A stretch of DNA of 64,000 bases from Diplolepis rosae (GCA_030998225.1 JAPYXD010000680.1:18855738-18919737); one strand, 5' to 3'. Counted from the first letter of the stretch, positions 36,161 through 48,303 are shown. Notes: generated by a model from the sequence alone, not told the origin. Numbers and translations are program-made.

Positions 36161-39100
36161 CAGTGATCCCAGATCTGAAACCGACGCAGTGTCTCACACT
36201 CTCAGCCTGCCTGTCGGTGTGAATCGGGAAGGGTGCGAAGACGGGGCACGTTGCCATTTTTCTTTCCTCGTCACTCTTGCATGCGAGAACGACTCGTCCC
36301 ATTTCCCCTTATTCTCCTCGCTTCTTCGTTACAATGCATGCATTTTCAACTGTTCCAAGTTTTAGATTTCAGGCTGTCGTTTATCGAGTCGAAATTGAGA
36401 AATGTGTTTTTCTCGACTCCGTGCAAAAGAGGCGCGAAGCAGACGACAATTTCAAATTTACAGAATATGTAGTTATGGAAATAATACTTCTTTTTTCGAT
36501 ATTTTAATCAATTTTTCCCTAGAATAACAATCTATAAGTTTTTAAAAAATTGTGGAATCATTTTGAAAGTCTAAACATTATTTTTAAGTGGAAATTTGAA
36601 ATTAATAAATATTTACAATTTGAATCTATATATAAATTGAAAATATTTGAAATTTTTAAAGGAAAGCTTAAGTTATAAATTTCGAATTCCCATAATTTTT
36701 ACCAATTTTGTACATTTAAAAAATTTTCAATTAGCGAATTATTTAGCATTAAGAAGAGATAAACATAAAATTTAAGATTGAATATTACATTCTCAATTTT
36801 ATGTTAGACATATTTTCATCTCACTGTTTGCAGCCTAATCACAGACTTTTCATTCAAAAAATGAATTGCTTTATGGAAAGGAAAAATTTTCTAATAGGAG
36901 ATAAATTAAAAAGCTAAAAAATGTGTTCAGTGATATTTGCATATGATCACATAAGTATTTATTGATTTCAAATTTTACATGCAATTTTTTTTTTCAAGTT
37001 CGTGTTTAAATCTTGTCACGATTTTACAAGATCTTATGGGCAGCTGCAATCTGTCAAATGAAATATTTTGTAATTCTTAATTTGCCTGTTCTTCTGAAAT
37101 CGTAGGAAAAATTCAAAGTCGAAAAATGGTTAAAATTTTACACCAAGATGTCAATTGCAAAATTTTAAAGCTTTGTGAATAAACTGCTTCATATTTAGAA
37201 AATACTTCAAGTCTGTGAAGCATTTTTATATTTTAAGTGTAAAATCTGTGCTTAGGTCACAAAAAAGTAAGACAAAAATACTGTCATTATAAAATTAAGA
37301 ATGTAGATTTAGCACTCATTAGGTCAAATGTTTATTACTTCTTCATATAAAATACTTTGCACATAATTCTCTGATTACATATTTTTTAAATGTTGGAACA
37401 TTTTTAAATCAGTGAAAATGAACTAATTTATCAGTGAAAAATATTTTATTTACTGATAAATCAGTGAAAAGGCAAATCACTAATTCAATCAGTGAAAAAT
37501 TTGACTGATTCAGATTTAGAGAGTAAAAGGACTTAAAATTCCAAACTGATATTATTTTTCAAGTGATGCTTAAACCTTTCTTTATTCTTATGAGGATTCT
37601 TCCGGAAGTTCATTTCAGGTGAGTGACTTTTTTTAATGAAAGATTTTGTAATTCTAAATTAGGCTTATCTTGCAACATTGTAAAAAGATTTAAAAATTTA
37701 AAGTAAATTGTATAATCCAAGTATTATCATCCCAAGTTTTAGTGACCTATCCGAAGACTTTCAATTTGAAAATTGAGATTTTTTATAAAGAGGAAGAAAT
37801 TGTGTTCTTAAAGCAGTTAATTCCCAGAGATTGAATATCTTTCATTTAATATTTTGATTTGAAAAATTGAATACTTATTAGCTTTAAATTAGACAGAAAA
37901 ATTTACTTTGAAGATTTAGAATGTTTTTACAATTTTACAAGATGAGCCTAATTTAGAATTACGAAATCTTTAATTTAAAAAAAGTCACTCACCTGAAATA
38001 AAGTTCTGGAAGAATTCTCAAGATTAAAGAAAGGTTTAAGCATCACTTAAAAAATAAAGTCATTGTGGAATTTTAAGTTCTCCTATGTTCAAACTTACAA
38101 GAAAATAGATCAATCATTGACAAATTCTTAGATTTGTCAGTCGAAGCTTTATTTGTAAATTTTTATTTTTTATAAATAGGTTAAATATTCATGAATTTCT
38201 TAAATGTTCCAACATTTAAAAAATATGTAATCAGAGAATTATGTGCAAAGTATTTTATATGAAGAAGTAATAAACATTTGACCTAATGAGTGCTAAATCT
38301 ACATTCTTAATTTTATAATGACAGTATTTTTGTCTTACTTTTTTGTGACCTAAGCACAGATTTTACACTTAAAATATAAAAATGCTTCACAGACTTGAAG
38401 TATTTTCTAAATATGAAGCAGTTTATTCACAAAGCTTTAAAATTTTGCAATTGACATCTTGGTGTAAAATTTTAACCATTTTTCGACTTTGAATTTTTCC
38501 TACGATTTCAGAAGAACAGGCAAATTAAGAATTACAAAATATTTCATTTGACAGATTGCAGCTGCCCATAAGATCTTGTAAAATCGTGACAAGATTTAAA
38601 CACGAACTTGAAAAAAAAAATTGCATGTAAAATTTGAAATCAATAAATACTTATGTGATCATATGCAAATATCACTGAACACATTTTTTAGCTTTTTAAT
38701 TTATCTCCTATTAGAAAATTTTTCCTTTCCATAAAGCAATTCATTTTTTGAATGAAAAGTCTGTGATTAGGCTGCAAACAGTGAGATGAAAATATGTCTA
38801 ACATAAAATTGAGAATGTAATATTCAATCTTAAATTTTATGTTTATCTCTTCTTAATGCTAAATAATTCGCTAATTAAAAATTTTTTAAATGCACAAAAT
38901 TGGTAAAAATTATGGGAATTCGAAATTTATAACTTAAGCTTTCCTTTAAAAATTTCAAATATTTTCAATTTATATATAGATTCAAATTGTAAATATTTAT
39001 TAATTTCAAATTTCCACTTAAAAATAATGTTTAGACTTTCAAAATGATTCCACAATTTTTTAAAAACTTATAGATTGTTATTCTAGGGAAAAATTGATTA

Positions 39101-39444
39101 AAATATCGAAAAAAGAAGTATTATTTCCATAACTACATATTCTGTAAATTTGAAATTGTCGTCTGCTTCGCGCCTCTTTTGCACGGAGTCGAGAAAAACA
39201 CATTTCTCAATTTCGACTCGATAAACGACAGCCTGAAATCTAAAACTTGGAACAGTTGAAAACGCATGCATTGTAACGAAGAAGCGAGGAGAATAAGGGG
39301 AAATGGGACGAGTCGTTCTCGCATGCAAGAGTGACGAGGAAAGAAAAATGGCAACGTGCCCCGTCTTCGCTCCCTTCCCGATTCACACCGACAGGCAGGC
39401 TGAGAGTGTGAGACACTGCGTCGGTTTCAGATCTGGGATCACTG
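36161..39444. mobile_element. 3.3-kb palindromic (foldback) hAT-like element
   Basis: Ends CAGTGATCCCAGATCTGAAA and its reverse complement; flanks CGTCCATA (36153-36160) and CCTCCATA (39445-39452) form an 8-bp duplication with one difference. Arms 36161-37404 and 38203-39444 are near-identical inverted copies of about 1.24 kb. A further inner pair (about 37528-37690 and 37925-38085) is more diverged. Each arm has the same 76-codon frame (HARTTRPISPYSPRFFVTMH) in mirror orientation, which is not recognised. The left arm has an extra repeat-B insertion (37405-37527). No transposase identified. Confidence 0.8.
37405..37527. repeat. Repeat B, copy 2, in the centre of the palindrome
   Basis: AATCAGTGAAAA and close variants occur five times, then GACTGATTCAGATTTAGAGAG. 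It is present in the left arm only and shares its end with 8885-9080. Confidence 0.55.
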
Positions 39445-39522
39445 CCTCCATATATTCCTACGTCCATGGGCAAAAGATGGAAAATAATTTCCAAGCAAAA
39501 TAATACAAGATTAATTTTGAAA

Positions 39523-41033
39523 ATGTCGACTATTGTTTTACGTACTCTTTTGACTGTAGAAAGGTGTACACCACGGATTTTGTCAAAGGTAAGATATTAC
39601 TCCTAATTATTATTGCAAATGTATGATGAAATCTAGTTTTGGTTTGTGCGAAAACCATAATTGAAAGTTAGGTTGCAATCCCATGTCAGTGTTAAGTTAA
39701 AGCAGAAAATGATGAGAGAAAAAGAGAAGCATAAATATACCGCTCTCTTTCACTCCCATTTTCTGACCAGGAATGTACTTTTTAATTACTTTTCACAAAT
39801 TTGAAATAACTGTATATTCATTAAATTAATACAAAAAGCATTGATGATTTACAGGTTTTTTATTTTTGGATGATATTTCTGTATTTGTTGATTAGACATT
39901 AATTTAAAGTTTGAAAAATTTTGAAATTAAACTTTTTATTTTTGGTATCATTTTAGGGTAGACAAGTATGTACGAGCAGAGCTTTATTAGAAGATGCCTC
40001 AAAAGTTCCAGATATTAAGGGAAATGCATCTGAATATAAAAAAGCATACATTTCTTGGAAAACAGTAATATTTGGTGGAATAACTGGTAGTGTATTTTTA
40101 ATGTACATGTATTATTTAAGAGAAGAGAAAGAACTTAATATACAGCGTGAAAGAAGGCGAGCTTTGGGTAAAGCACAAATTGGAGGAAAATTCGAATTAG
40201 TTTCTCCGGATGGAAAGTTGGTAAAATCTGATGATTTTCTTGGTCAATGGGTAATGATATATTTCGGTTTCACCCACTGCCCTGATGTATGTCCGGACGA
40301 ACTTGAAAAATTATCCTTAGCCGTCGATAAATTAGGTAAATTTCAATTATTAATTGAATTCAGTCTTAAAATTTCTACAGTTTATATTTATTTTAATTAC
40401 AATTTCTTAATTATAACTAAATTTTAATTGATCTGAAAACCCAATATTTGTTTCAGAGAGTGGTTACAATATAAAAATCCAACCTCTATTTATTTCTGTT
40501 GATCCCGAGCGTGATACGCCTGAGCTTATTGATAAGTATACGCATGAATTTTCTGACAAAATTTTAGGCCTTACAGGCAGTAAAGAGCAAGTAGCAGCGG
40601 CTTGTAAAGCTTACAGAGTTTACTTCAGCAGTGGACCCAAAGACGATGATAATGACTACATTGTCAGTATCTCTTTAAAGTTTTTACCATTCGAAACATT
40701 TCAAACTTAAACTTTAATAGCGTCACTAATTTAATTTGAAGTATTTTAAAATCCAATATCATTTATATTTAAATATTAAATATTTATATTATGTGAAATT
40801 GGATTTAAAAATATATGTGAAAAATGCAAACGAATGTTTATTTCTAGGTTGACCACACGATTATTATCTACTTAGTGGATCCGGATGGTATGTTTGTTGA
40901 CTATTATGGACAAACACAAACTGCCAATGACATAGTCAATAGTGTTGCAATGAATAAGCTTAAGTTTGATAAAATCAAAGGCAAAAGTAATTGGCTGTCA
41001 GGATTCATTCCAGGAAACAAAGAGGCGGCTTAA
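39523..41033 (+). CDS. SCO1: SCO1 mitochondrial copper chaperone for cytochrome c oxidase
   Basis: Exons 39523-39588, 39957-40335, 40457-40662, 40848-41033; 278 residues, close to the family norm. The N-terminus is Arg-rich and fits a mitochondrial presequence. One membrane segment (about residues 58-75) is followed by a charged [20 protein letters not shown] stretch. The thioredoxin-like domain has the copper-binding CPDVC (Cys130, Cys134) in [13 protein letters not shown] and the conserved ligand His220 in IVDHT. It delivers copper to the CuA site of COX2 at the inner membrane. Intron 3 has an unusual donor, GTCAGT at 40663. The start lies 46 bp after a P-like transposon. The 3' UTR is broken by an LTR element at 41181. 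Drosophila has one such gene, Scox. Confidence 0.95.
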
Positions 41034-41180
41034 TTGTACAAAATTTATTTGCGGCGTGAGTTTTTTGTTTTTATGTTTATCTAATGAATCTTGTAAGAGA
41101 CTATTGTATTTCTATAGAAACTCCAAAGTTTACAAAACAGTAAAAAAATTTCACGTAATTTGTATATTTTTTCTGTAAGG

Positions 41181-41402
41181 TGTTATAGTGAAAACTAAAC
41201 TTTCTATTTTTGGATAGTAGTGACATCAAACTGATGTCACTTTGTATGTTTTATTCGTGAGAGATTTTAGAGAAGAACTGACGAGGCCTGCCTGAACCTC
41301 TACATATATAGACAGTTAAACCTAGGAGGGGGAGGTCATCAACCTCTACATATATGGGTAACTAAACCTGGGGGAAGGAGGTCATCATCTGGCCTGGTAA
41401 CA
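41181..41402 (-). repeat. 3' LTR (in element orientation)
   Basis: 222 bp, TGTTATAG to GGTAACA on the + strand. Contains two CCTCTACATATAT words. One T/C difference from the other LTR (AGACAGTTAAACC here). Confidence 0.95.
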
Positions 41403-41413
41403 CCCCCCTTTTT
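41403..41413 (-). other. Polypurine tract
   Basis: Minus strand AAAAAGGGGGG abutting the 3' LTR, the plus-strand primer site for reverse transcription. Confidence 0.8.
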
Positions 41414-41484
41414 AGACATAAATTAACCCTTTAATTTCTAGATTTTACCCGTCTGTTTTAGACATGAATTAGTCTCTTAATTTA

Positions 41485-42705
41485 CTAAACTCTTACCCTC
41501 CTTACTTTTGGTATTTCGGTGGTTACCAAGGGTTGCAAGCTAGAATTGTACGTGACAACGTTCGTCGGCGTTGTTACCTTTGTTTTTACACAGAATATAC
41601 AGAGTTTTTTGGGCATACACTTTTGTATGAATTCGAGTATTCCTAATCCGTACAGAACACAGGCTGATCCTAATCCTAGCGCTGCGTAACCTAAGTAGCT
41701 TATCCAATCCATAATTGTTTCTCTCCATGTTCTTAGCCTTCTGTTAGTGGCTATTGATTTTAACATATTTTCTGCATCGTCTAGGCTTAATTTGGCTTGT
41801 AATTCATTGTTATCTATAATTTTAGGGAGACGTATTAATTTACTTTCTAAGGTTTCTAGATCGTCGTTAGAGTAACTAATGTTATAGGTCACATTGAATT
41901 CGTTGTAAAATTGTCCCTTTAGATTTTTGCTAAGGTACAGTGCGTCCATTCCATTATAGATTTTACAATTTGAGCCCGTCAGTAGTGAGGGTTGTTTAAT
42001 CTTTAGGTGTTCTATTCCTGTTTCGCAGCTAATATCTAAATCTGCCTCGTTCATTAGTACTATTATGTATCTGTTTAGTACGGGTATGAAGGTTTCTTTG
42101 TGTAAAGCAAAAGATGAAGTTTTACATTTGTTCTCTGAGTATCGCTTGAATATCGTAGCTTTGCATGTTTCACTGTCAGTCAACCTAAGGTTTGGTTGGT
42201 TTCTTTCGCAAATTTTATATTTGCTTATCGTCGTACATTTATTTATTGTTTCCTTGTCAGCAATTACATATGAGTCTCTAAATTTTATTAAATAGTCATG
42301 GTCGGGAATTACTGCAAAATATAGGTTTTGGATAGGACAAGGGATAGGTATAATATGTTTGATGGTACCCTCTTCCTGTTCTATAATGGGAATTTTGAGT
42401 ATATAGGTGAATAGTCCTTTCAGGATGGCAACTGATAGTTGACTTATTCCGATTATGTGCTGATAGCTGGTTTCGTCTGCATCAAAATGGTATCTTGTTC
42501 TGTGTTTTTTCTTCAAATTTCTTAATAGTTGTTTTTAACATAGCAGGTGTTAATATTTGAGGATGGATGATTCCATGTTTACCGTCGTTGATAGCGTTGA
42601 TGGCCATGCTATGTCTTCGATAAATAAATTGCTGGTTAGTGGTTGTAAGGTGTAGTTGGCTTTACAGTTGGCTATCGCCGCTATTAGAAGTACTAGGGCC
42701 CTCAT
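41485..42705 (-). pseudogene. env: Errantivirus-like envelope remnant, frameshifted
   Basis: A start at 42705 overlaps the end of pol and opens a hydrophobic signal-like segment (LVLLIAAIA). That frame stops within about 50 codons, and the homologous reading continues in other frames. From 42516 to 41485 a 343-residue frame is open. It has many Cys, an N-glycosylation-type NVTYN, and a transmembrane segment (SYLGYAALGLGSACVLYGLG) followed by a Cys/Lys-rich cytoplasmic tail. The architecture matches F-protein-like envelopes of insect errantiviruses. At least two frame changes before 42516 mean no intact envelope protein is coded. Confidence 0.75.
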
Positions 42706-45700
42706 TTGAAAAATAAGGCATACACTGATCTATGTGTACTCTCAGTATTTTATCTTTATTCCTAATGCGTAGATTATTATTATCTAGGTAATCTATAATT
42801 TCGTAAGGACCTTTCCAGGATTGTTCTAATTTGTTTTGTTTGGTGTTATTTAAGATTTTAACTAGGTTCCCTGGCTTGTATAAAGGATGCGTTCTTGTTA
42901 TTCCTTCATCCAATCTTTTCTTAGTTTTTTCTAATTCCACTTGGATTCTTTCTTTAGCTTTTCTGATGTTTTCCTCGTGTTTTTTCCTCCATTTTCTAAT
43001 CAGATCTTGGTGGGTTAAATTGGGTGATTTTTCAATTTCAGATGGTATATTTGGTAATCTTCCAAACGTGAGTTCAAAGGGTGTGAATCCCGTGGTTTGA
43101 TTTACTGTTGAATATATTGCGAATGTTACATATTTTAGATTTTCGTCCCAGTTATTCTGATTTTCTGCCATGCCAGTTTTGATCAGATTATTCAGGGTTG
43201 AGTGCATTCTTTCTAATGTTTCCGTTGGATTGTGGATGGAATGCTGTAGTTTTAATATGTTTGATTTTCAAAGCTTTCTCAAATAGGTCCATTAACTCAG
43301 ATAGAAAGTTAGACCCTTGATCAGTGAGAATAGTTTTAGGGGATCCATAAATGTAAATATATTGTTCTATCAGAGCTTCTACTATTGCTGTTGAGGTTTC
43401 ACTTTCTAACGGTATTAAAGTGGTGTATCTGGTCAATCTATCCTGAATACTAAGTATGTATTTGTTACCTCTAGGTGTAGTGGGTAATGGTCCAAAAATA
43501 TCCAGTGCTATTTTATCATTTGGATTGAGAGGTATGTCGGGTATTATACTTTCTGATTGATTCTTAATTCGCGTGGTCTTTTGTAGTTGGCATATAGGGC
43601 ATTTTTTGACATAGTCCTTAATGTCTTGGTCCATGTTGGTCCAAATTCCGATTTTCTTGGCTTTTTCGATAGTATTTTGTTCTCCAGTGTGATCCCTATG
43701 AGCTTCTTTAATAATTTGTTTTCGTTCTTCCTTAGTTAATTCTCGGGTTGTAGAGAAACAAATGTGGAAATTCTTATCTGGATAATAGTTTGATGGGAAT
43801 TCCATTATTTCTTGAATTACTTCTCGCTCCAGAAATGTAAATAGAGGATCTCCAAAGGATAATCTAACAATTGAGAGTTTTCTGTTAACGAATTCTTCGA
43901 TAAACCAACTTAATTTATACAGCCAATTTTCTTCGTTGAACATAGGCATTTCATCCTTAGTTACTTCTTTCCAAAGTTTGCCGATAGCTTTAGGCTTTGT
44001 TTTAATTTTGCCTTTGACTGGTTGTAGTTTCCAATTTATAAAATCCGTGTATAAATTAGTATTGTCTCCTGGTGTTTCCGTGATTTCTTCTTCCGTTTCT
44101 GTGGTTTCATTTTCTGATGGTTCTCTCATTCGCCTCGCGGTTAATTTGATTTTTTCTTTTAAAATTTCGTCTTTTGTTATTCGCGGCGTGTCGAATGTTT
44201 CTATTTCCGGTGACTGGTCTTCCAAGCTTGGTTCTTCTTCAGTACTAATTCCGGTTTTTTCCATTACTTCTTGTAATGTGTCCTTAGTGATGGGAAAAAG
44301 TCTGGATAGACAATCCGCTACTTTATTTTCTTTTCCTTTTACATATTCTATTTCATATTCGTATTCTTCCATACGAAGTCTCCATCGTAAAAGTCTTGAG
44401 CTAGGGTCTTTCACATTGTGTAGCCAAACTAAAGCACGGTGGTCTGTTTGAATTTCTTTCCGAGAAGATATTGTCTGAGGCGTTTCATAGCCCATACAAT
44501 TGCTAAAAGTTCTTTTTCAGAGGTGGTGTATTTTTCTTCGGCTTTGTTCAATGTTCTTGATATAAAAAGACAAGGGTGCCCGTCTTGGCTCAATACTGCT
44601 CCTAATCCACAGTTGGATGCGTCCGTAGTCAGTATAAATTGTTTGGAAAAATCAGGGAATTTTAAAACTGGTGTAATCGAATATTGTCTCTTTCTGAGTT
44701 AGCTTTGTTAAGGGTCTCGCCATAGTAGAAAAATTCTTAATGAATTTCCTATAGTAACCTGCAAGTCCTAAAAATGATTGCACATCTTTTACAGTTTTCA
44801 ATGGTCTGAATTCTTTTATGCAGTTTATTTTTTCAGGGTTGGGTTTGACTCCTTCTTTGGTTATTATGTGTCCAAGGTATTCTAGTTCTGGTTTAAGGTA
44901 TTCACATTTTTTCGGTTCTAATCTTAGTCCTAACTGGTAGATTCTTTCCATGACTGCTACTAAGTCCTCATTATGTTCCTGAATTGAGCTTCCGAATATC
45001 ACAATGTCATCTATGTACGCAAAGCATTTTGTTCCGATTAATCCTCTGAATGCATTATCCATCATTCTTTGGAAAGTGGCTGGTGCGTTCTTTAAACCGA
45101 AAGGTATGCGATTGTATTCGAAATGTCCTTGGGTTGTAGAAAACGCAGTGTACTTTTTGTCTTCTTCCTTCATCGGGATTTGGTGGAATCCAGCTGAGAG
45201 GTCAAAGGCAGAAAAGAACTTAGCTTTTCCTAAGTGGTCTAATATATCGTCGATCATTGGTAATGGGTAAGCATCTTGATCCGTGTCTTCGTTAATCTTT
45301 CTGTAGTCAATTACCATTCATAACTTATTTCCTTTTTTCGGTATTATCCATAAAGGTGAGTTGTATGGTGATTGACTTTCTCTTATAATTCCCTTTTTTA
45401 ATAACCTTTCTGTTTCTTCTAGGGCAAACTGTCGGTGTTTTTCGGGTAATTTGTGGGATCTTAGATTAATTATTTTTCCATTTTTAAGTATTATTTGATG
45501 TTCAGTAAGGTTAGTACATGGAAGTGGGTCTGATTCCAATGTGAAAACTTCCGAGTATCTGGCTATTACTTTTTTAATGAATTCTCTCTGGTATTTTTCC
45601 AAATGATCTAATCTTGAAGCTTTCAATAACTCATTTAGTCTAAAGGTCATTTGAGGTCCATTACTTTCATTTGTGATTATTTTTAATATAGGTTCGTAGC

Positions 45701-46427
45701 TAATCTGGAGATTTACTTCTTTAGGGTAATCCTCATTATTTTTCAATGGGACTTTTATTTGTCCGTTTCGTACAGTGTAGAGTCCGTCGGGGATTTCCTT
45801 ATCATCTATAATGATAATATCTTGATCTTCTGCGTCAGTAGAAATGGTACATATCTTTTCGGATTTTCCTGGTATGAAATCATTGCTTAGGTGCAAAGGT
45901 AGCTTCACCTTATTTAGCACGAGGTGACTGTTCGTGATCGCGTATCTTGGATATTTTTCAAAGAATTTAATTCCAATTATACCTCCTTCTGGTAAGGGAA
46001 AATCGTTGGGTACTATGTAGAAAACGTGTTCTTGTCCAAAAAAGTTTAATTTTGTAGAATGTTTAGAGATATGGCGATCGTTACCCATTAGGAATGTTTT
46101 GTGGGTATATTTCCTTTCGTCTTTATCATCCAATATTTTTTCTTTGATTATGTTTATAGCAGCTCCTGAGTCTACTAATAATCTGTATCTTCCAGTTTTT
46201 CTTCTGGCATCGATTGTTCGTAATCTTCCGCATATGGAAGAAATTCGGCTGAATCCTCGAAGATCAGTTGCTCCGTTATTTCTTCCTCTGTCATGTTTTC
46301 CGCTTCTGTTTCTTCCTCTTGGATTGCTCTTACCGGAGGTGGTCGCTTGAAACCATGGCCTGGGGGAAAACCCTGCTTCACTTGGCACTGTGAAAATATA
46401 TGACCTATTTTGCCGCACTTGAAGCAA
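42662..46427 (-). pseudogene. pol: Gypsy pol: protease, RT, RNase H, integrase; several breaks
   Basis: Protease DSGA (LLVDSGAAINII) lies near 46170. RT fingers and palm follow, with FAYIDDIVIFG near 45010. The RNase H region lies around 44700-44450, then integrase with the CPICQ zinc part, ALDIFGPL and LTDQGSNF, ending at 42662. Breaks seen: a TGA at 45318-45320 just before MVIDYR; a shift near 44680 that is reversed near 44450, so the RNase H middle reads in a neighbouring frame; and an extra A near 43206 before ERM in integrase. Pol lies in the -1 frame relative to gag with overlap, so it was expressed by ribosomal frameshifting. As present, it cannot make active enzymes. Confidence 0.9.
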
Positions 46428-47461
46428 TTCATTTTAAATCTGTCACTCAGTGGTATGGTACTATTCTGTGCTCTAGGTGTAGTATTTGCACTGAGTCGAG
46501 GTGGTCCGGGTGATTTGGCCCATATTTTTACTGGTGGTTTGATAATTTGTCTGACAGGCTGGCTGTCTTTTAACCATGTTTCAGTTTCGATGGCTAATGC
46601 TTGAGCCTCGTTTACTGTGTTCGGTTTTAACAGACGTACCTGCATTCCAATTTCTCTTTTTAAATTTAATAAGTAACGGTTAACGGCTTCTTCTTCTTCC
46701 AATTCTATTTTAAGTCTTCGTTTAGTGGGGTTTACGTGCTGGGATTGGACTAGGTAATTTATTTCATTTGTTATTTGTCGAAACCTCGCCGTGAAGTTCT
46801 GAACCGTTTCTGTTAAGCCTTGCTTGCAGCTTTCTAATTTAGATTTTAATGAAATTAATGAGCTGGTTTGTCTCAAATTTTGTCTGAGTGCCGCGTATAA
46901 ATCTTCATAGGAGTTTATTTGCATATACCTAGTGGCTTTTTCTGCCGCGTGTGTAATTTTCTTTGCTAAAATTAAATCTAGAAGAATTTCTGGTTCTTCG
47001 CATTTTATTCTAGCTCTCTTTACCGTTTTTATAAAATCTTCTACTCCCATGTCGTCCTGACCGTTAATTGGCTTTATCGTTTCAATTGCTAACTTGGCTC
47101 CCATTTTCCGTTCTTCGTGTGGTGCTGTTGGGACAGTTGTTAGGAAAAATTGTGATTGACCGTAAATATTTTCCTGCCTTGGTCTAAATGTTTCTTTTCT
47201 TTGGAATGTTTTTTCTTCGACCGAAGTATGGTCGTCTGTCGCTTCTGGTCGTTGCTGGAATTCACTATCTGTTTCTACTGTCCCTGCTCCTCCTAATTTC
47301 TTTGATAATCTTGAAATTTCATCTGTCCTGTTTTCGTTTTCTTTTTTCAGGGCGTTGAATGAGATAGTAAGAGTTTCCATTTGGTTGAGAACCCTTACTA
47401 GTAATTCGTCAGTGGTGTAAGAGGGGGACTGGGCCCTGACGGGAGATTGTGCTCGAGACAT
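46175..47461 (-). CDS. gag: Gypsy gag
   Basis: 428-residue open frame. A coiled-coil N-terminal part is followed by a capsid-like helical domain (AIETIKPINGQDDMGVEDFI). The CCHC zinc knuckle is CFKCGKIGHIFSQC near the C-terminus and the tail is acidic. It packages element RNA. The last about 250 bp overlap pol in the -1 frame. This is the only intact gene of the element. Confidence 0.9.
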   Translation of the reverse strand: MSRAQSPVRAQSPSYTTDELLVRVLNQMETLTISFNALKKENENRTDEISRLSKKLGGAGTVETDSEFQQRPEATDDHTSVEEKTFQRKETFRPRQENIYGQSQFFLTTVPTAPHEERKMGAKLAIETIKPINGQDDMGVEDFIKTVKRARIKCEEPEILLDLILAKKITHAAEKATRYMQINSYEDLYAALRQNLRQTSSLISLKSKLESCKQGLTETVQNFTARFRQITNEINYLVQSQHVNPTKRRLKIELEEEEAVNRYLLNLKREIGMQVRLLKPNTVNEAQALAIETETWLKDSQPVRQIIKPPVKIWAKSPGPPRLSANTTPRAQNSTIPLSDRFKMNCFKCGKIGHIFSQCQVKQGFPPGHGFKRPPPVRAIQEEETEAENMTEEEITEQLIFEDSAEFLPYAEDYEQSMPEEKLEDTDY

Positions 47462-48280
47462 GAGAGTGGTTGTGATTGGGAAATTTAAAGAGGATGAGTC
47501 CGTATCGTCGGATGAGTCGGTTTGATAGAGCGTGCTATCTCGGTGTTTATCAAACGCCAGTGTACCTACTTATCTATTGTTTGTGACTCGGGTGTAGAAT
47601 GTCGCGATAAGATTTTAAATGTTTATTTTTTAATACAACAAAATGCAGTATAAGTTGCTACAAACTGCTACTGATTTTGAGGTAGTGATACTTAATTTGT
47701 TAAGGGTGGCCAGTGCTTGTGAACACACAGAGTATAGCCAACCCGATCTTGCTTCAACTTTACCTCAGCTGTACCGTAGTATAGTCGCCGTGCAACGTAC
47801 GTAAAGAGGATTTATACTCTAAGGCCCAAGATCGATTGAGAAATGTTTACAATCCTTTCACTTTCTAGAAGTAATGCTTACTGTGCTACTCGTGGCCTGA
47901 TGTGGGATCCGTAGACCGCCTGCTTTCCTTGACGTGTCGAAGAGATGAGTCAGCGTCTCACTGCTGCTAACCGGTTGCCTGGCTGGGCGTTGGCTGCTTA
48001 CCTACGCAGATGCGTCTTCCGCCTGATTGCGGGCCTCGTTCAATTTCAATGGAATATTTCACTGATAATTTACGTGGAATAGTGGCTACTAAATTCACCA
48101 ACTAATTTTTAATATCAGCTATTTATTCCTGTTTTCGGGCTTACCGTAGTGAAGTCCGGAGTTCTTATTTTTAAAACTTCGTAAAGTTTCTATAGCTTCT
48201 TGGGTCCGTGGATTCCAAGTCTCGCACAGGTCCGCGTTCTATGTAGATTTCCGTAGAAATTAAAAGCCGAGAACTTAAGC

Positions 48281-48301
48281 GGATCGTGGCAGGATCGCCA
48301 A
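48281..48301 (-). other. Primer-binding site of the LTR element
   Basis: On the minus strand TTT then TGGCGATCCTGCCACGAT follows directly after the 5' LTR. TGG at the start matches the CCA end of a tRNA. I could not assign the tRNA. Confidence 0.65.
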
Positions 48302-48303
48302 AA

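Larger units (their letters stand above)
35293..39468 (-). mobile_element. P-element-like transposon with a THAP exon pair, split by a hAT-like insertion
   Basis: GGCAAAAG flanks both sides (35285-35292 and 39469-39476), an 8-bp duplication. The left end reads CATGGACGTAAGAATATATG. The right end, once the internal insertion 36161-39444 and one of its target duplications are disregarded, gives a 30-base inverted match with one mismatch. P elements have about 31-bp terminal repeats opening CATG, 8-bp duplications and THAP-domain transposases. All three features are met here. Subterminal inverted repeats (GTAATATGGCCGCTC) flank the THAP exons. Without the insertion it is about 0.88 kb, a deletion derivative. 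It lies 46 bp from the SCO1 start codon. Confidence 0.8.

Noticed and set aside
36233..36507. Two overlapping frames of 76-84 codons duplicated in the palindrome
   Set aside because: The conservation is explained by the near-identical DNA arms, overlapping frames are equally kept, and no domain is recognisable.
43936..44451. 171-codon + strand frame inside the LTR element
   Set aside because: Antisense to pol on the minus strand; no family features.
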